Positions 8,643 through 18,523 of a stretch of 43,832 nucleotides of DNA are shown here, piece after piece. Numbering within the stretch: the stretch's first letter is position 1; every line of letters begins with the position of its first letter. Position numbers and translations under genes: made by a program. The stretch is from Chlorobiota bacterium (lineage in GTDB: Bacteria; Bacteroidota; Ignavibacteria; Kapaibacteriales; NICIL-2), in NCBI GenBank assembly GCA_026416585.1, contig JAOAEV010000016.1:1-43832 (forward strand). Direction: 5' to 3'. The notes under the pieces are model-generated. The model did not search any database, was not told the DNA's origin, and saw nothing but the letters and a program-made list of their open reading frames with translations.

Positions 8643-9373
8643 GGTACAATCGACACATACTCGCCACGTCGCAAGCACAGGTAATAAAGACCTGCCGAGG
8701 TCGCCGTGCGATTGAACGACAGCTCGACGCTGTGGGTACCAGCAGGTAGTAGCCCCAAGCTCCACTGTGCTAATTCTCTGCCGACGGGATCATATAGCAC
8801 GACCACAGGAGTACTGCTATCCGCCAACCATAACGTAACGCGGAAGCGATCTCCCTCGACTGGGTGCGGTGCAATCGGACCGACAGCGGTGAGTGGTTTT
8901 ACCTCTGCCGTCGCTGCTGGTTTGAACACGAGGGAACCTCCGCTTGCTTGAACGGTGAGCGGTTGTCCATTCTGCCATACTGCAGTGGGTAAGATATGCG
9001 CCGGTGAAGTACCACTCCATAGAGCAGAACAGACCGCAACAAGCTCAATGCGGGATGTTGCCTGTGCACAAACCATACGTGCTGTAAGCCAACCTGTTTC
9101 TCCAAAACGAAGTTCATCCTCGATATTGAAGATGTGAATTTCAGCAGGGAACTTTGCCAAGATTGTTTCGATACGGAGCGCTGCACGTGGATACTCCATG
9201 CGCAATCCGATCGTGTCGCCTGTTGCCACTGGTGTTGAAATGACAATCGTCAGTGCGGCTGTTTCACCTCGATGGAGCACCGTATCAGGCAGCACAACTG
9301 TCACGCGCTGAGCGTGGAGATACACTGTTCCAGTTGCAAACAGTGCACAGCAGAGAAATGTGTGGAGTGTCAT
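8624..9373 (-). CDS. Small T9SS-type secreted protein
   Basis: A 249-residue exported protein. The ATG at 9373 starts directly at a signal peptide (MTLHTFLCCALFATGTVYLHAQ); the ATG at 9415 would add 14 residues in front of it. The mature part begins with a cohesin-like or Ig-like beta-domain (VLPDTVLHRGETAALTIVIS). The C-terminal ~85 residues look like a T9SS type A sorting domain: IAPHPVEGDRFRVTLWL (PHP replacing the usual PNP), VVVLYDPVGRELAQW, then SAGLYYLCLRRGEYVSIVP. Such tails direct proteins across the outer membrane and are usually removed on attachment. It overlaps the downstream IgGFc/barrel gene by 19 bases, so the two are probably co-translated and may act as surface partners. Binding target unknown. 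Confidence 0.7.
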   Translation of the reverse strand: MTLHTFLCCALFATGTVYLHAQRVTVVLPDTVLHRGETAALTIVISTPVATGDTIGLRMEYPRAALRIETILAKFPAEIHIFNIEDELRFGETGWLTARMVCAQATSRIELVAVCSALWSGTSPAHILPTAVWQNGQPLTVQASGGSLVFKPAATAEVKPLTAVGPIAPHPVEGDRFRVTLWLADSSTPVVVLYDPVGRELAQWSLGLLPAGTHSVELSFNRTATSAGLYYLCLRRGEYVSIVPCMIGK

Positions 9374-9582
9374 GTTCCGACGATGATAAACCGAAACAAA
9401 AATACGCCCGATCATTATCGTAAAACTGCAGCGTGCTTATTCGCACTTTCGCAGTGCGATCGGGTTCCGTTGGATGATTTCTGCAAAATGTGTACGGTGC
9501 ATTTATCACAAATGCAAAAAACTGTCCATAGAAAATGGCAATGTTCAATTCGAAGTTTGTGTTACCATCATTGAGTACTCGA
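9374..9582. promoter_or_regulatory. Divergent intergenic region with dyad symmetry
   Basis: This 209-base AT-richer stretch separates two divergent gene sets that encode exported proteins, so it must hold both promoters. It contains a perfect 7-bp inverted repeat with a 5-base loop at 9441-9459 (TCGCACT/AGTGCGA). A second pair of 7-base arms, at 9407-9413 (CCCGATC) and 9458-9464 (GATCGGG), abuts it. These could be an operator or an RNA hairpin. I could not place a convincing promoter consensus. Confidence 0.3.
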
Positions 9583-11202
9583 ATGCGAACGGTTCTTTTA
9601 TTCTGGTGGTTCACAATGAGCCTATCACCAGTATTGGCGCAGTGGATTCGGGTCAACGGCTCATTCGGTGCTTCGGCGGATGCCTACCGTGCGGTCGGTA
9701 ATACAGCACGGCTGCCGTCAGAGACGTATCGTGCGGTTGGACGTCTGAGTGTAGTGCTTGCCGACAATATCGAATTTCCCTTCGAGCTCTACCTCAACAG
9801 TGGTCAAGTTGGATTCCAGCAGCCATTCAATCAGTTCGGTGTCACGCCGCGGTTCGGGTGGCTACAACTATTTGGCGGGTGGTACTCGACGCGGGTGTCG
9901 GACTTCACTTTTGGGGATCTTCGCATCTTCGGGGGAGGGGTAGAGCTTACCCCAGGAGCATTTCGACTGGCGTTCCACTACGGTTATACCCGCCAGCCGC
10001 GCCAGCCAGATACAGCAGTTGCCTTTTGGGGTGAATACCGCCGGCGTGTTGTTATCGGCAGGCTCGGCTATGAATCTCAAGACGGCAGTTTCTTTACGAT
10101 TCAAGCAATGACTTCCCAGGACGAGCCTGGCTCGATTCAGCGAGATCATCTGACTTCCTCCCCCCAAGCCAACGCGGTGCTGTCGCTGGCAGGCGGAATT
10201 GCGGCATTCAGTGGTGCGGTGCGCCTACGGGGCGAAGTAGCGGCAGGACTATTTACAAACGACATCGGTGCCGGCGCGGATAGTGCACTGGCGACAAACA
10301 TCCCATCAGCGATGCAGCAGCTTGTACCGACGAATGCAACCTCAAATATCGACGGCGCCGGGCGGGTAAATCTGGTGATTTCTCCGAGTGCGGTATGGGG
10401 AATCACTCTCGATGGGCAATGGATTGGTCCTGGCTTTGTTACCCTTGGCTATGCACAATTGCTCAACGACCTGCTGGACGTGAGTGCATCGCCCTATGTG
10501 CGCTTTGCCGACGGACGAGTCTCGCTGCGGGCGACGTTCTCGCGCCGCGTGAATAATCTACGGCAGACGCGCATTGCTACCATCGAACGCTGGGTGGCGA
10601 ATAGTGGCATCAATTGGCAAATCAGCGACGCTCTCGGCATGGATCTCCAATACGGGCAATACACGATGATGTCTGACCACACAAACGACACACTCCGCGC
10701 CGATAATCGCATGCAGATGCTGACGCTGACGCCAAGCTGGCGCTTTGTCGCTGGTGGTAACGACCACTTCCTATCAGCGTCATTAAGCTACCAGAGCACT
10801 ACAGATAACAACATTGTTAGTGGACGCTATGGCTCAAACTCGATGATAAGCGCGACCCTGTCACATTCGACGCAGCTTCCCTCGAAGCTCGGTTTGAGTA
10901 CGTCGCTCAGCTATAACCACACGGAAACGTACCTGCAGAACATCCGTTTTGCCACGCTCAGCGAATCGCTCACCTATCCCTTTGCCGAGCGTTGGACTGC
11001 ACGTGGCACACTCGGATTCAACGCAACGAGTACGGCGCGTACAACGCTGCAATTGCTGCTCCGTGCTGCTGTGACGTATTCTCTTAGTGAATGGGGTAGC
11101 CTAACGTTACAGCTGATGAACAACACATTTGACCTGACGGCACAGCAAGGCAACCGGTATAGCGAACTATTCGGGAGTCTGCAGTACGCTGTCAGTTTTT
11201 GA
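9583..11202 (+). CDS. Predicted outer-membrane beta-barrel protein, first gene of the giant-protein cluster
   Basis: A 539-residue exported protein. The ATG at 9583 begins a signal peptide (MRTVLLFWWFTMSLSPVLAQ); the in-frame ATG at 9535 would put 16 extra residues in front. The mature chain is almost entirely short amphipathic strands with many aromatic and glycine residues, and ends in YAVSF, a typical barrel terminus. An early block (FNQFGVTPRFGWLQLFGGWY, then GVELTPGAFRLAFHYGYTR, about residues 80-140) recalls a family of Bacteroidota barrels of unknown function that I remember as lying next to very large exported proteins; this is recollection, not a search. Only 30 bases separate it from the giant gene, so they are probably one transcript. 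Possible roles are an anchor or secretion channel for the giant protein, or a porin. Confidence 0.65.
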   Translation: MRTVLLFWWFTMSLSPVLAQWIRVNGSFGASADAYRAVGNTARLPSETYRAVGRLSVVLADNIEFPFELYLNSGQVGFQQPFNQFGVTPRFGWLQLFGGWYSTRVSDFTFGDLRIFGGGVELTPGAFRLAFHYGYTRQPRQPDTAVAFWGEYRRRVVIGRLGYESQDGSFFTIQAMTSQDEPGSIQRDHLTSSPQANAVLSLAGGIAAFSGAVRLRGEVAAGLFTNDIGAGADSALATNIPSAMQQLVPTNATSNIDGAGRVNLVISPSAVWGITLDGQWIGPGFVTLGYAQLLNDLLDVSASPYVRFADGRVSLRATFSRRVNNLRQTRIATIERWVANSGINWQISDALGMDLQYGQYTMMSDHTNDTLRADNRMQMLTLTPSWRFVAGGNDHFLSASLSYQSTTDNNIVSGRYGSNSMISATLSHSTQLPSKLGLSTSLSYNHTETYLQNIRFATLSESLTYPFAERWTARGTLGFNATSTARTTLQLLLRAAVTYSLSEWGSLTLQLMNNTFDLTAQQGNRYSELFGSLQYAVSF

Positions 11203-11232
11203 GCAACATGTGCAACTGTATCTGGAGCACCA

Positions 11233-14200
11233 ATGAAAGCTCGATACATTTTTCTGGCACTAACGTGCTGTATAGGCTCGCTGATCGCTCAACCGATCAC
11301 GGTTTCAGTGCTTGTGCGCAATCCAGCACCAGTGTCGCTCCAGACATGGCGAACTGATCCGAGCATCGTTCGAGTTACGCTTACCAACACCGGCAGCAGT
11401 TTACGGCAGATAGTTATCGGCATCCTGCTCACAAATCGTACGACTGGGCAAACGGTGCGGACAGATAACATGCATCCCTGTATGCCACAGTTCCAACTTG
11501 CTCCCGGTGAGACTCGCCTGCTCGATGGCCCTGCATTGATATGCGAAAATGCACTTGTGATTGACCCAACGATTCGTACCTCGATCATTGCTGCTGGGGC
11601 AATACCGGAAGGAGACTACGAATTCTGCGTGACGGTGATTGATGCCACCGACCGCCGAACGGAATTAGCTACCACAGGGGTTCGCTGTGCAACAAGTCGT
11701 GTCATTTGGCCGGATCCTCCTGTGCTTATCCGACCACTTGCCGGCGATGCAGCACAGCGGTGTGATCAAGCAATACTGCTCCAGTGGCAGCCGTTGACAC
11801 CGACGCCTATAGGTGGTGTGCGCTACCGAATCCGTGCTGTGGGTATGTTCGAAGGTCAACTCCCCCGACAGGCGCTGGAGGCGGCGACTGCGACCGAGAC
11901 AATTGTTGACCAGGTCGTTTCGACGACCTCGTACACCATCGCGCCGAACACCCCGGTAATCCTGGACTTGGTGCAGCGCCGAGCGCCACGACTGGTTGGT
12001 ATTGCCTGGCAGGTCGAGGCCCAGGACGATGGAGGACGCTCAATCACCACGCGCGGTGGGACACGTGGGAAAAGCGACATCGGACAGTTCACGCTTACAT
12101 GCCCCGATGCCAGTTCGGCAGTATCGTGCAACGGACCGATGACACTGGAGGGGTACTATCCAACTGACCGCGATACCATCCCATGGGTGCCACCACAGCT
12201 TGTGGTGCAGTGGGGACCGTACTGCGACGATGTCCTGCGTATGCAGTTCACACTGACAGTGCATGACGAGAGCAGTGGTCGATCCTACAGAAACAGCAGA
12301 ACCCTTTCTTGGCCGCGTGGGCCAATCGATGGGCAGTCACTCACTGGTCAGGCAAATGCGCAGGAGCGTGCTCGTCTCGCAATCGTCAACTCGTTCGACG
12401 ACCGGGGCGAATTTGTCGAATGGAATAACCAGCTCCGCCGCGGTGGGACGTACCGCTGGAACGTCATGGCGACCTTCACTCGCCGCGAGGGACGCTCCGA
12501 ACAAACCTACACACCCTCTACTGCGGAACTTCGCCTCAATCTCGGGTTGCGTATGCCGACGGAGCCCAATCCCGCCAATGGTGCCACAGTGAGTACGCGC
12601 CGTGGACTTACCCTCCGTTGGATGATTCCACCACCAACAAACATTGTTCGGGAATACCTTGCTGATTTGATCAGCCTTCGGGGTACAAGTAGAGCGGGGA
12701 TGATGTTCGGTGCTGCCAGTGAAGCCATCCGTGTTGTTGTTGCCCGTGATTCGGCGTTCCGCACACTCGTTGGTAGCCGACTTCTCCGCTTTCCCGATAG
12801 CGGCACTTATCCAAGCTTCGATGATCGTGTCAATGAGCTGTTTGGGGCAAAGAGCGTCAGTTGGAGCGATGTAGAGCTTGCCGATGGTGAGTACTTTTGG
12901 CGCGTTGAATACTGCGAACCAACCGACACAAGCCAGGTGTACCGCCGTGGTCCGGTCTGGCGCTTTCGTGTCGGCAGTAGTGTTTCGGCGAGCGAATGCA
13001 TCCGCATGCGTGTCCACGCACCCGAACATCGTGCAACCGTGACGATGCCGAACAATGGGGGTGTCCGTTTTTCAATTGCCGTGGAGCCAGCAATTCGCCT
13101 CAGCGCCATCACACAGTGCCGCGTGCGTATCTGGCAAATGTCTCGTCCAGACGAGGATCCTGCGGTGGTGCGCTCCCGATCGCCATTGCTGAACGCCGCA
13201 ACGACTACCAGCGGTGGGAGATTGCTTCTGGCGGAACCTACCAGTGGCATCATTGAGCTTCGCTTCATCAATGTCGAGGGAGCGGCGCACACGTTTACCG
13301 CAACAAACGGGCAAACCTACCTGTGGGAATGCGAGCTCCAGTACAACGGCGCTCAGATACGCGCTGATGGTACTCCGTGCGAGGTCGGGCGCTCCGCGTG
13401 TGACGGTATCTTTACCTTTCGCGTCAGTGAGTGCAATAGTCCGTGTGAAGCACCTCTACCCTCGAACACGACGCCATATGCCTTGTCGCTTGGTGTGGGC
13501 GATGTCATTCGCATTGGGCACTTCGAAGCAGAATTGACGCGCGTTTCCGGGGCGCCCGAGAACCTCTCTGGTGAAGCACTTGTACGGCTTCCGTGGATGG
13601 GCATTCGTATTCGAACGAGTTTTTCGGGGATCGCGGTTAACACTGACCGGCAGGTCTATCGCGGGCGAATGGATGCGATGCAAGCGTCAGGTTCGGCATT
13701 GAGCCAGGAAGAGGCGAACCGGCTTAGCTCGACGCTTGGTCTATCGACAGACCAGCTTACTGCGATTGACGAGTTCATTACGTCGGGCAATCGTTTCGTA
13801 AGTGCGTTTGTGGCGAATCAACCCGTAGAGTTGCCTATCGGCTTCGACCGCACTATCGAGGGGTTCCGTATCGCTGTTGGTATTGTTGGAATGGTGTTCG
13901 AGCCAACCGGTGCGCGGCTCAATATCGTCCATGTACAGCCGATGCCGTGGCTTGGACCGAGACAATCGCTCGGATTTGGGGTGCGCAATATCTGTTTTTC
14001 TCCGCACGGGCTCGGGCGCTCACTGGACATCTATCTGGCAAGCGATGTAGGCTATCGTGCCAGTGACGACGCGTGGGCGATCAATTTCAAAGCTCCACAA
14101 GCAGCCCGTGCTGGCATGCCTGCTGATTCGGGAACGTACGTGCGGATCACGTGTGGCGGCTTCGAGTTCCTGCGCATTGCTGCAGAGGTGGAATTTCCAC

Positions 14201-17200
14201 GCTCGTGGATGGTGCCAGCACCGGATGATGGCACGAGCGAGGTTATTCTTCGTTTTACAACACAAGTTCGTCGCAGCGGCGATTTCCTTGCAACGGCGAC
14301 GATGACACCATTCAGCCCATGCGGAGCGTCGGGTTTTGTGTTCCACTGTGAGAACGTCGCAGTGGATCTTTCCGACCGCGAAAATCCCATAGGTATCGCC
14401 TTCCCGAGTGGCTATAGAGGCGAAACCAGCGAACGCTGGCGAGGCTTCTATCTAGGGCGGCTTTTCATGCAATTCCCCGAAGGAATTCGTGGCTGGAGTA
14501 GTACCGAACCACCACGTGTGGAGATCACCAACGTTATCATTGATGAGCGCACCGGACTGAACTTCCGTGTGATGGCTGCAAATATCCTCCGCTATCCCAA
14601 TGCGAATCTTGGCGGGTGGGGAGCAAGTCTCGATACCATCGGTTTAGAGGTAGTCAACTCCTCGTTGCAGCGAGGATGGATGAGTGGAAAGATTCAAGTA
14701 CCGATCAGCGATTCGGCGCTCACGTACTCGGCAATACTCCGTGATAGTGTGGGTGGCATTCGCTTTGAGTTCAGTATCGTGCCACGAAGCGCAATCAATG
14801 TGCCGCTGTGGGCTGCAACTCTCCAGATTGATCCGACCTCGTGGATCCGACTCGATGCAGGACGGGGCGTCAGGGGCGGATTTCGTGCACAGGCAAACTT
14901 TGATGGTCGGATTAGCTTCGGAGGAACAAGTAGTGTTCCCCTCAATCTCGGTGGCATTCGTTTCGAGGGATTGCTTGTTCGAACAGATTCTGCACCATAC
15001 ATCAGTGTTCGCAGTTGGTCGTTTGCGTCCCCTCCGCATAGCATCCTGGGTCCGCCCGAGCCGGAACCTCCGTCCGATGTCGGTTCCGGTGGTACCAGGT
15101 CCGCAGGAGGATTTCCAATCAGCATCCGCGAGTTCAGTCTGGTCAGCGGTAGCCGACGCGAGGGTCCCGGGGTTGGTGTCCGCATTGGCGTAGATGTCAA
15201 TCTACAGTCAGGTGGTAGCGGCATCAGTGGAGGAACGACGATTTCTATTTGGGGAGCATTCCGAACCGGCAGTAGCGGACCGCCCTCGTTTGTGTTTAGT
15301 GGAATTGACCTCGACTCAATCGGGGTCCGTGCAGATATGGGGGCGGTTTTGATCCAGGGCTTTGTCCGGTTCTACAATGGGGATCCTACCTATGGTAATG
15401 GCTTTCGCGGTGCAGTTCAGGCAAACTTTGTCCGGATGGTTGAAATTTCAGCGACCGTCCAGTTCGGTACGGTGCGGGATTTCCGCTACTGGTATGTAGA
15501 TGCTCGTGCCCTTATCACCAGTGGAATCCCGGTTTTCAGTGGCGTTGGTATCTATGGCTTTGGTGGGGGTGCGTGGTATAATATGCGCCGGGTCAGTGAC
15601 CCTGCAAGTGTGACGCCAACCCGGAGCGGTAGTACAGCGGTGACCGCAAGCACCGGAGCACCTGGTGTGACGAACTCCGGTGCACGTTATGAGCCGTACT
15701 ATTCTTCTTCTGGCGAGACATTCGGCTTCTATGCGCTCGTTACGTTGGGGACTCACCCAGAACCGAAAGCATTCAATTGCGATGTTCGCCTGGAGGTGAG
15801 TTTCGTCGGTGGCGGTATCCATGAAATCCGTCTCCAGGGTGATGCGTGGATGATGGCAGAACTAACAGAGCGAGGGAGCGCCCGGGTCAGAGCATCTGCT
15901 GTCATTTCGTATACGTTTCCCACGCGCACGTTTTATGGTGAATTTGGGATCACCGCAAACCTGGAAGCTGTGCAGGCAACAGGTCGTATGGTTCTGCTGT
16001 TTTCGCCAGCGACGTGGCACGTCAAAATCGGTGATCCAGAAGGGCAGCGGATCGAGGTTGCGGTACTCAACAACCTTATTCAGTTGCGAGCATACTTTAT
16101 AGCGGGGATGAATCTGCCATCGATGCCGCCTATTCCACCAGAAGTGTTGGAGTTAACTGGCCCGATACCTGCGCCAGTGCGTCCAGAATCGATAGGTCGC
16201 GGTAATGGCTTTGCATTTGGTGCTGATGCGCGTTTTGCACCACCAGAGTTGCGTTTTCTGATCTTCTATGCCTCAATGCGTTTCCTCGTTGGATTCGATA
16301 TGGCGCTGCTCAATTATGGTGCAACGGCGCAGTGTAGCGATGGGCGTCCAATGGGTGCCAATGGATGGTATGCCACGGGTCAGATGTATGCACGATTGGA
16401 TGCCTCTATTGGCTTGCATGTGGATTTATTTTTCGTGTCAGGCAAATTTGAAATCCTTGGCTTGCGTGTTGGTGCTGCACTCCAGGCGGGACTGCCAAAC
16501 CCGACCTGGTTAGCAGGTGCGTGTGGTGGTCGCTACAGCATTCTCGGAGGGTTGATCAGTGGTTATTGCAACTTTCAATTTACACTTGGTGAGCGCTGCA
16601 CGCCTCCAACTGAATCAGCTCTGGCGAATATCGAGATAATTAGTGACATTGCACCAGCGAATGGTTCGACCGACGTCCCCATCTTTGCTGAACCGACAGC
16701 GTTTTTCAACCTGCAGCCCGACCGTCCGTTTGCCCTCGAGGAGCTACAGAACGATGGGGCGACCGTGACAAAAATTTTCCGTATTCGGGTTGGAAGCTTT
16801 ACACTCCGCAAGCAGAACAACCGAGGGGATTTCACCGTCTCCGTTCCCGTCTCGCAACCTGTGGACCGTTCAACGCGGGAGGCACCAGCTCGCGCAATTG
16901 TGCCTGCTGAGCCGTTGGAAGGGCTGACACGATACCGCGTGGAAGTTACAGCATACGGACAAGAATACACCGGTACAGGTTTCGTTCGACAACCAAGCGA
17001 GAGCATTGAACAAGCAAGCGAACGTGCTGCCCGTGAGTTGGCAGGAGTAACTCTGTGGCGTGACATTCGCTACCGAAGCGGTCCACGCAGTGGACAGCGG
17101 GTCGAGCAGACAGTGGGTAGCACGTTTACAACGCAGCCACGTCCTGATACAATTGTTCCCCAGATGGTGTACATGGCGTATCCGCGACCATCACAGCGAT

Positions 17201-18510
17201 TCTATCTGCAGGGCGAGTGTTCGGGCGGTGAAATCCTGCTCCTGAATGATTTCAGCTATTTATTTGCTCCTTCGCCGAATCGGGATACAGTGAGACTCTA
17301 CCAGGTACGCTTTATCCGTCTCAGCACAAGCGAACGGACGGAAGTACCGCTATCGTACACACGCTATACCCGCCCGTACTACAATGGTGAACGCCGTACC
17401 GGACAGCAATGGGGAGGACGCATTGGCTTTTCGATTCCACGACTTGCCAACGATGCCATTTATGCTGTGCAGGTCATCCGTCGTGATTCGGTTGTACGGC
17501 GCTCCAGCAGCAATCGGTTCGAACTGGCTCTCAGTGGTATGCCAGAAGCACGAAGCGGCGTTATCTCGCAGCAACTTCTCGACCACTTGGGAAGCACGCT
17601 GGTGCTACGCCGCATCAGGCGTCCCTCAGGATTTGATGTCGGTCGAGCGGTGGCAAGCAACGAGAAACTTCTCTATGTGTACTACTTTCGTACAAGCCGC
17701 TATGACCAGCTCGCGGATAAGGTGCGAGATCTCTCCACCCAACGAACTGATTCAATGAACACCATCGCTCTGATCCTCCCTGTGATTGGATTGGTGCCAT
17801 CAGTATCATCGCCAGAAGGTTTTGATCCACACGATCTGCAGTGGCAGAGTATTACAGCGTCCCCGAATGGAGTGGCTTCGTATGAGTACGAGGTTCCGCC
17901 GCTTATTTCAACCAACGGCTGGGTGCGGAGCGATCGCTGGCATAGCCAGTATGCAAATGCCATATATGAGGATGAAAGCTGGGTGGCGAGTTTACCAGCA
18001 AGCAGCACACGCAGACCTCCGACACCTCGGGGCGGTCGAACATGGTTTAGCCATGCTGTCAGTGAGGGAAATAGGATGTTTTCTGCCGTACAAACAAGTC
18101 ATCAGACACTTTCTGACCATGAAATTGGTGCAGCAACTGGCGATCCGTCGTATGTAATGGTTGCCAAGTTACTGCGCCAGGCGTCATTCAGAGTCGATGA
18201 ATCACGCATTAGCCAAACGTGGAGGATACCAATCGCCGATGATATTCGCCTTACCCGGTTCGTTTACGACCAGCCGACCTGGGTTGCACTCGATGTATCC
18301 AGACTTGCCACGTGGGCGGCAGGACTGGTTTCCACGTGGTGTGGAAGTGGTGATGTGGGCTATGATCAAGTAACGTGCGAGAGACTTCGGCGCATTGCTG
18401 CACGGCGGTTTGTGTTTCCGTATCGAGGCGATTACACGACCGTGTGGTTGTATTCTTGGTGCCAAGACCCCGACCGTCCGGTTACGTATCAATTTCGTTT
18501 CCGGTACTAA
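11233..18510 (+). CDS. Giant exported multidomain protein (2425 residues), function unknown
   Basis: The start ATG at 11233 has GGAG at 11224-11227 and a clear signal peptide (MKARYIFLALTCCIGSLIAQ). Residues ~20-160 form an Ig-like domain ending in GDYEFCVTVIDATD. Residues ~165-740 hold about four fibronectin/Ig-like modules with recurrent P-x-G openings and L-x-W strands (LLQWQP, LVVQWGPY, LTLRWMIPPP), with several Cys. Residues ~745-1790 are a long glycine- and beta-rich region with repeated alternating-strand segments (for example FSGVGIYGFGGGAWYNM) and a proline-rich joint MPPIPPEVLELTG. Residues ~1795-1925 resemble an SbsA-like Ig domain (IAPANGSTDVPIFAEPTAFF). The final ~450 residues are unrecognised. 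No T9SS tail, lipobox or LPxTG is visible, so export beyond the periplasm would need another route, perhaps the upstream barrel. It is followed after 13 bases by the FN3 gene. Confidence 0.8.
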   Translation: MKARYIFLALTCCIGSLIAQPITVSVLVRNPAPVSLQTWRTDPSIVRVTLTNTGSSLRQIVIGILLTNRTTGQTVRTDNMHPCMPQFQLAPGETRLLDGPALICENALVIDPTIRTSIIAAGAIPEGDYEFCVTVIDATDRRTELATTGVRCATSRVIWPDPPVLIRPLAGDAAQRCDQAILLQWQPLTPTPIGGVRYRIRAVGMFEGQLPRQALEAATATETIVDQVVSTTSYTIAPNTPVILDLVQRRAPRLVGIAWQVEAQDDGGRSITTRGGTRGKSDIGQFTLTCPDASSAVSCNGPMTLEGYYPTDRDTIPWVPPQLVVQWGPYCDDVLRMQFTLTVHDESSGRSYRNSRTLSWPRGPIDGQSLTGQANAQERARLAIVNSFDDRGEFVEWNNQLRRGGTYRWNVMATFTRREGRSEQTYTPSTAELRLNLGLRMPTEPNPANGATVSTRRGLTLRWMIPPPTNIVREYLADLISLRGTSRAGMMFGAASEAIRVVVARDSAFRTLVGSRLLRFPDSGTYPSFDDRVNELFGAKSVSWSDVELADGEYFWRVEYCEPTDTSQVYRRGPVWRFRVGSSVSASECIRMRVHAPEHRATVTMPNNGGVRFSIAVEPAIRLSAITQCRVRIWQMSRPDEDPAVVRSRSPLLNAATTTSGGRLLLAEPTSGIIELRFINVEGAAHTFTATNGQTYLWECELQYNGAQIRADGTPCEVGRSACDGIFTFRVSECNSPCEAPLPSNTTPYALSLGVGDVIRIGHFEAELTRVSGAPENLSGEALVRLPWMGIRIRTSFSGIAVNTDRQVYRGRMDAMQASGSALSQEEANRLSSTLGLSTDQLTAIDEFITSGNRFVSAFVANQPVELPIGFDRTIEGFRIAVGIVGMVFEPTGARLNIVHVQPMPWLGPRQSLGFGVRNICFSPHGLGRSLDIYLASDVGYRASDDAWAINFKAPQAARAGMPADSGTYVRITCGGFEFLRIAAEVEFPRSWMVPAPDDGTSEVILRFTTQVRRSGDFLATATMTPFSPCGASGFVFHCENVAVDLSDRENPIGIAFPSGYRGETSERWRGFYLGRLFMQFPEGIRGWSSTEPPRVEITNVIIDERTGLNFRVMAANILRYPNANLGGWGASLDTIGLEVVNSSLQRGWMSGKIQVPISDSALTYSAILRDSVGGIRFEFSIVPRSAINVPLWAATLQIDPTSWIRLDAGRGVRGGFRAQANFDGRISFGGTSSVPLNLGGIRFEGLLVRTDSAPYISVRSWSFASPPHSILGPPEPEPPSDVGSGGTRSAGGFPISIREFSLVSGSRREGPGVGVRIGVDVNLQSGGSGISGGTTISIWGAFRTGSSGPPSFVFSGIDLDSIGVRADMGAVLIQGFVRFYNGDPTYGNGFRGAVQANFVRMVEISATVQFGTVRDFRYWYVDARALITSGIPVFSGVGIYGFGGGAWYNMRRVSDPASVTPTRSGSTAVTASTGAPGVTNSGARYEPYYSSSGETFGFYALVTLGTHPEPKAFNCDVRLEVSFVGGGIHEIRLQGDAWMMAELTERGSARVRASAVISYTFPTRTFYGEFGITANLEAVQATGRMVLLFSPATWHVKIGDPEGQRIEVAVLNNLIQLRAYFIAGMNLPSMPPIPPEVLELTGPIPAPVRPESIGRGNGFAFGADARFAPPELRFLIFYASMRFLVGFDMALLNYGATAQCSDGRPMGANGWYATGQMYARLDASIGLHVDLFFVSGKFEILGLRVGAALQAGLPNPTWLAGACGGRYSILGGLISGYCNFQFTLGERCTPPTESALANIEIISDIAPANGSTDVPIFAEPTAFFNLQPDRPFALEELQNDGATVTKIFRIRVGSFTLRKQNNRGDFTVSVPVSQPVDRSTREAPARAIVPAEPLEGLTRYRVEVTAYGQEYTGTGFVRQPSESIEQASERAARELAGVTLWRDIRYRSGPRSGQRVEQTVGSTFTTQPRPDTIVPQMVYMAYPRPSQRFYLQGECSGGEILLLNDFSYLFAPSPNRDTVRLYQVRFIRLSTSERTEVPLSYTRYTRPYYNGERRTGQQWGGRIGFSIPRLANDAIYAVQVIRRDSVVRRSSSNRFELALSGMPEARSGVISQQLLDHLGSTLVLRRIRRPSGFDVGRAVASNEKLLYVYYFRTSRYDQLADKVRDLSTQRTDSMNTIALILPVIGLVPSVSSPEGFDPHDLQWQSITASPNGVASYEYEVPPLISTNGWVRSDRWHSQYANAIYEDESWVASLPASSTRRPPTPRGGRTWFSHAVSEGNRMFSAVQTSHQTLSDHEIGAATGDPSYVMVAKLLRQASFRVDESRISQTWRIPIADDIRLTRFVYDQPTWVALDVSRLATWAAGLVSTWCGSGDVGYDQVTCERLRRIAARRFVFPYRGDYTTVWLYSWCQDPDRPVTYQFRFRY

Positions 18511-18523
18511 TGGAGGACAGAAC

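Noticed and set aside
9407-9464. Hairpin region between divergent genes considered as a small RNA or riboswitch
   Set aside because: Only short perfect stems without a conserved aptamer pattern or terminator; kept only as possible operator dyad.
12337-13029. Minus-strand open frame of 230 codons inside the giant gene
   Set aside because: It lies wholly antisense to the giant protein, has no signal peptide, domain or ribosome site, and its composition (Arg, Thr, Cys-rich) is that of a shadow frame.
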